Source of the DNA: Boswellia sacra
Lineage: Eukaryota; Streptophyta; Magnoliopsida; Sapindales; Burseraceae
Length of the DNA: 64,000 nucleotides
Direction: 5' to 3'
NCBI GenBank assembly: GCA_013180625.2
Contig: SNVD02010473.1
Coordinates: forward strand, 3,162,001-3,226,000
Shown: piece by piece, positions 61,978-64,000 of the stretch
Layout of the letters: every line of letters starts with the position of its first letter
Position numbering within the stretch: the first letter of the stretch is position 1
Translations under genes and position numbers: made by a program
The notes under the pieces: generated by a model
The model's database searches: none
The model's input: only the letters and a program-made list of their open reading frames with translations
Told to the model about the DNA's origin: nothing

Positions 61978-64000
61978 TCAGGAATTTGAATATGCATATA
62001 GATTTCCTGCTTAAAAGAAATAAACACTGTCAAGATCTTTTGCATGAGACAACAGTTCTGGCAGACATGAAATGAAGAAAGGTTTATGCAATAACTAAGT
62101 AAAAGAATCCAATGCCACATACTTATTTAACATTACATTGTACTTGCATCTAAAACAAACTGTACATCCAAGGCTAGAATTTTATTTCCCTCTTACTTTT
62201 GGTTCCCACAGGTGGGGAATAAGAAAGTTCAAACTTAGTTCTTGTGACAAAACAAGTCTGAAAATAAGTCACACTTTTAAATATTTCCGTAACTTTAGTA
62301 GCAGTTTTAGATGCAGGATGATTTCGAATGAAACAGACAATTATTACCTTGTGCAAGAACCAGAACTCCATTTGCTGCCAGTGGTACAACATCTTGAATC
62401 TTTTCGCCAACAAAAATTGCTTCAATAACTAGGTGGCCAAATAAAAGGTAATTCAGATTGCTTCAACCCAAAATCAAAATGTAGAGAATGGAAGGAATTA
62501 GAATGCATACTTAAAGATATTGCCCCAATAACAGCAGGCCAAACAAAAGTAATTAGAACATTTCAACGCAAACCAACAGGGCAGAACGAGAGGCATTAGA
62601 ATGCGTACTAGAAGCTAATTTTGCCCCCTAAAAAGAATTAGAAACTGATTTCTTTCAAGAAAAAACATCAACAGCAAAAAGCATTAACAAAACAACTTCC
62701 CCAGATCAGAGAACTCATTAGACGAAAGATTATAACAATGCTCTACCTGAAAGCAATCTCATAAACTTAGCAATAGAATTAGCAGGCTTTATATTTCTAA
62801 TTTAAAAAGATTTAAACCAGAAAAAAAAAAAAAAGAGAACTATGGGAACCTGAGATTTGCATTAGCTTTTCCTCCGTCTCGTTTCTGCCATTTTCGTTAA
62901 CAGCACTGTCGGTGTCAGATGCACCCATCGCATGCACAGAATGGTATCCATCAGTAATCCAAATAGTTTGTGTTCCTGAAAATAATTTCAAGTATCTTTA
63001 GTTGCAAAGGTAGTTTTAGAAAGACCAATCCTTAAATGAAGCCAACACCTACGAAAAAGACAAGAAGACATAAAACCAAACAATATAACCAAGCTAAAAA
63101 TAGTTCATTTTTAACCATCTATAATTCAGATCTTTTTCAATTTTAATATGCAGATTTTGCTCTATTTTGAATTTTCTATTTCTCATAACATAGCTAAAAG
63201 CCCAGCACTTATGACAGGATCCCAGCACCCCAACCTACATCACAGACAGCCCAAGTCCAATAGTTTTTGGTAGACATGTAATGCAAGCATCCCTTTAATT
63301 GTACCTTCATGAAAGTCCACAACATATTTGTTCGTGAAATCATTTACCAATCCAAAGCAGCCATAAACATAAAAAGAAAAAGAATTTAAAGCAGCATACT
63401 TAAGGAAACATCAGGAAGAACAGCCAGCTTTATCACATTCATAAAACGAGGCAAGTGCCTTATGTCACCGCTGATGTTTGATCCAGTAACAGAGTTGGAA
63501 AGGTACAAGATGTGTAAATCTCCTGCGGAATCCAAGATCAGAAACTTTTTTGCAGACACTGATTGGATGGAAATCGCCTTCAAAGACATTGACACCATTT
63601 TAGTAGAATTTAAGCTTTCAGCCTCCTTGCTCCTCAATGCCACAAAAAATGCACATCCTTCACCAGATTCTTGTCTGTATTTAACAGCCCTCTGCTTCAC
63701 TGTAAGTTCAAACGCACAATCAGGTTTAGAAGACATCAGAAAACAAATATTTTTTTAGGTATCTCAGTGCTAGCTGATACGGTAAAAGAAACATCTTCAG
63801 ATTTATATGAAACACAATCTTATCGTGCGGATTTCTCTTAAAACATCTTTGCAGAGATGACAGCATAAACAAGTCAACAAACTAGCTAACAGATACAGAA
63901 GAAAACACATAAGACAGCTCCTACCAATGATATACTTCAAATAATTAGTAATTTACCATCTACAGGCGGCCTTATCATTTAAACCAAAGGACAGCACCTC
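61978..64000 (-). CDS. C-terminal part of an unrecognised, possibly beta-propeller protein (gene enters from the right)
   Basis: Five exons are visible: 64000-63964 (partial), 63699-63400, 62975-62850, 62428-62348 and 62006-61978 with a TGA stop; GT-AG junctions keep one frame for 190 residues. The sequence has alternating hydrophobic strands typical of WD40-like repeats: VSAKKFLILDSAGDLHILYL, then FMNVIKLAVLPDVSLRTQTI and IWITDGYHSVHAM, an acidic linker (DTDSAVNENGRNETEEK), then VIEAIFVGEKIQDVVPLAAN, GVLVLAQGNLYAYSNS. The short donor in the first visible exon (GCCT|GTAGAT) was chosen because it restores the phase needed by the next exon; the alternative GTAAAT six bases later does not. The beta-propeller idea is inference from strand pattern; no family recognised. 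Confidence 0.72.

Noticed and set aside
1..64000. CRISPR arrays, operons, riboswitches, rRNA genes, integrated viruses
   Set aside because: Nothing with regular spacers, rRNA-like conservation or viral motifs was seen; the DNA is plant nuclear with spliced genes.

Overview
The window is nuclear DNA of a flowering plant, almost certainly a eudicot. It is AT-rich, the genes have many GT-AG introns of up to 3 kb, and it carries STP hexose transporters, a UGT94-like glycosyltransferase, a plant CDCA7-like protein, MITEs and an LTR retrotransposon remnant. A Sapindales/Citrus-like source is only a guess from the feel of the proteins. No bacterial, organellar or viral genes were recognised.

Layout. 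(1) 1-2543: the 5' end of one STP sugar transporter gene (minus strand, leaving the window at base 1), and 1.8 kb upstream a decayed last exon of another STP copy. (2) 3843-14426: an eight-exon oligoribonuclease gene (minus, 241 aa) spread over 10.6 kb, with a dead LINE fragment in one intron. (3) 14.9-18.9 kb: transposon-rich intergenic DNA, including a hAT-type MITE with a clear 8-bp target duplication inside a region studded with CGGGT/ACCCG motifs, plus copies of two other small repeat families. (4) 18923-20848: a complete STP hexose/H+ symporter (minus, 514 aa, four exons). Regions 1 and 4 are remnants of an STP cluster. (5) 21-29.7 kb: mostly non-coding, with old local duplications, simple repeats and one small membrane-protein ORF. 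(6) 29772-34686: a UGT pseudogene, broken by two frameshifts and by a 3.5-kb solo-LTR-like insertion that has a 5-bp target duplication. (7) 37221-43096: a twelve-exon CDCA7-like chromatin gene (plus, 746 aa) with two consensus E2F sites upstream. (8) 44471-50434: a nine-exon gene for a probable plastid membrane protein (plus, 279 aa). (9) 52848-56220: a five-exon plant gene of unknown function (minus, 315 aa). (10) 61978-64000: the last five exons of a gene entering from the right (minus), possibly beta-propeller-like.

The genes do not form a pathway; this is ordinary plant gene order with tandem duplication (STP) and transposon traffic. Exon boundaries were found by hand from GT-AG sites, reading-frame continuity and family knowledge. 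All intact models keep an open frame across every junction. The most informative points are the insertion history of the UGT pseudogene, the E2F sites in front of the CDCA7-like gene, the zinc finger plus DDT/WHIM-like layout of that gene, and two dispersed MITE-like families with many copies inside the window. No convincing new biological system was found.
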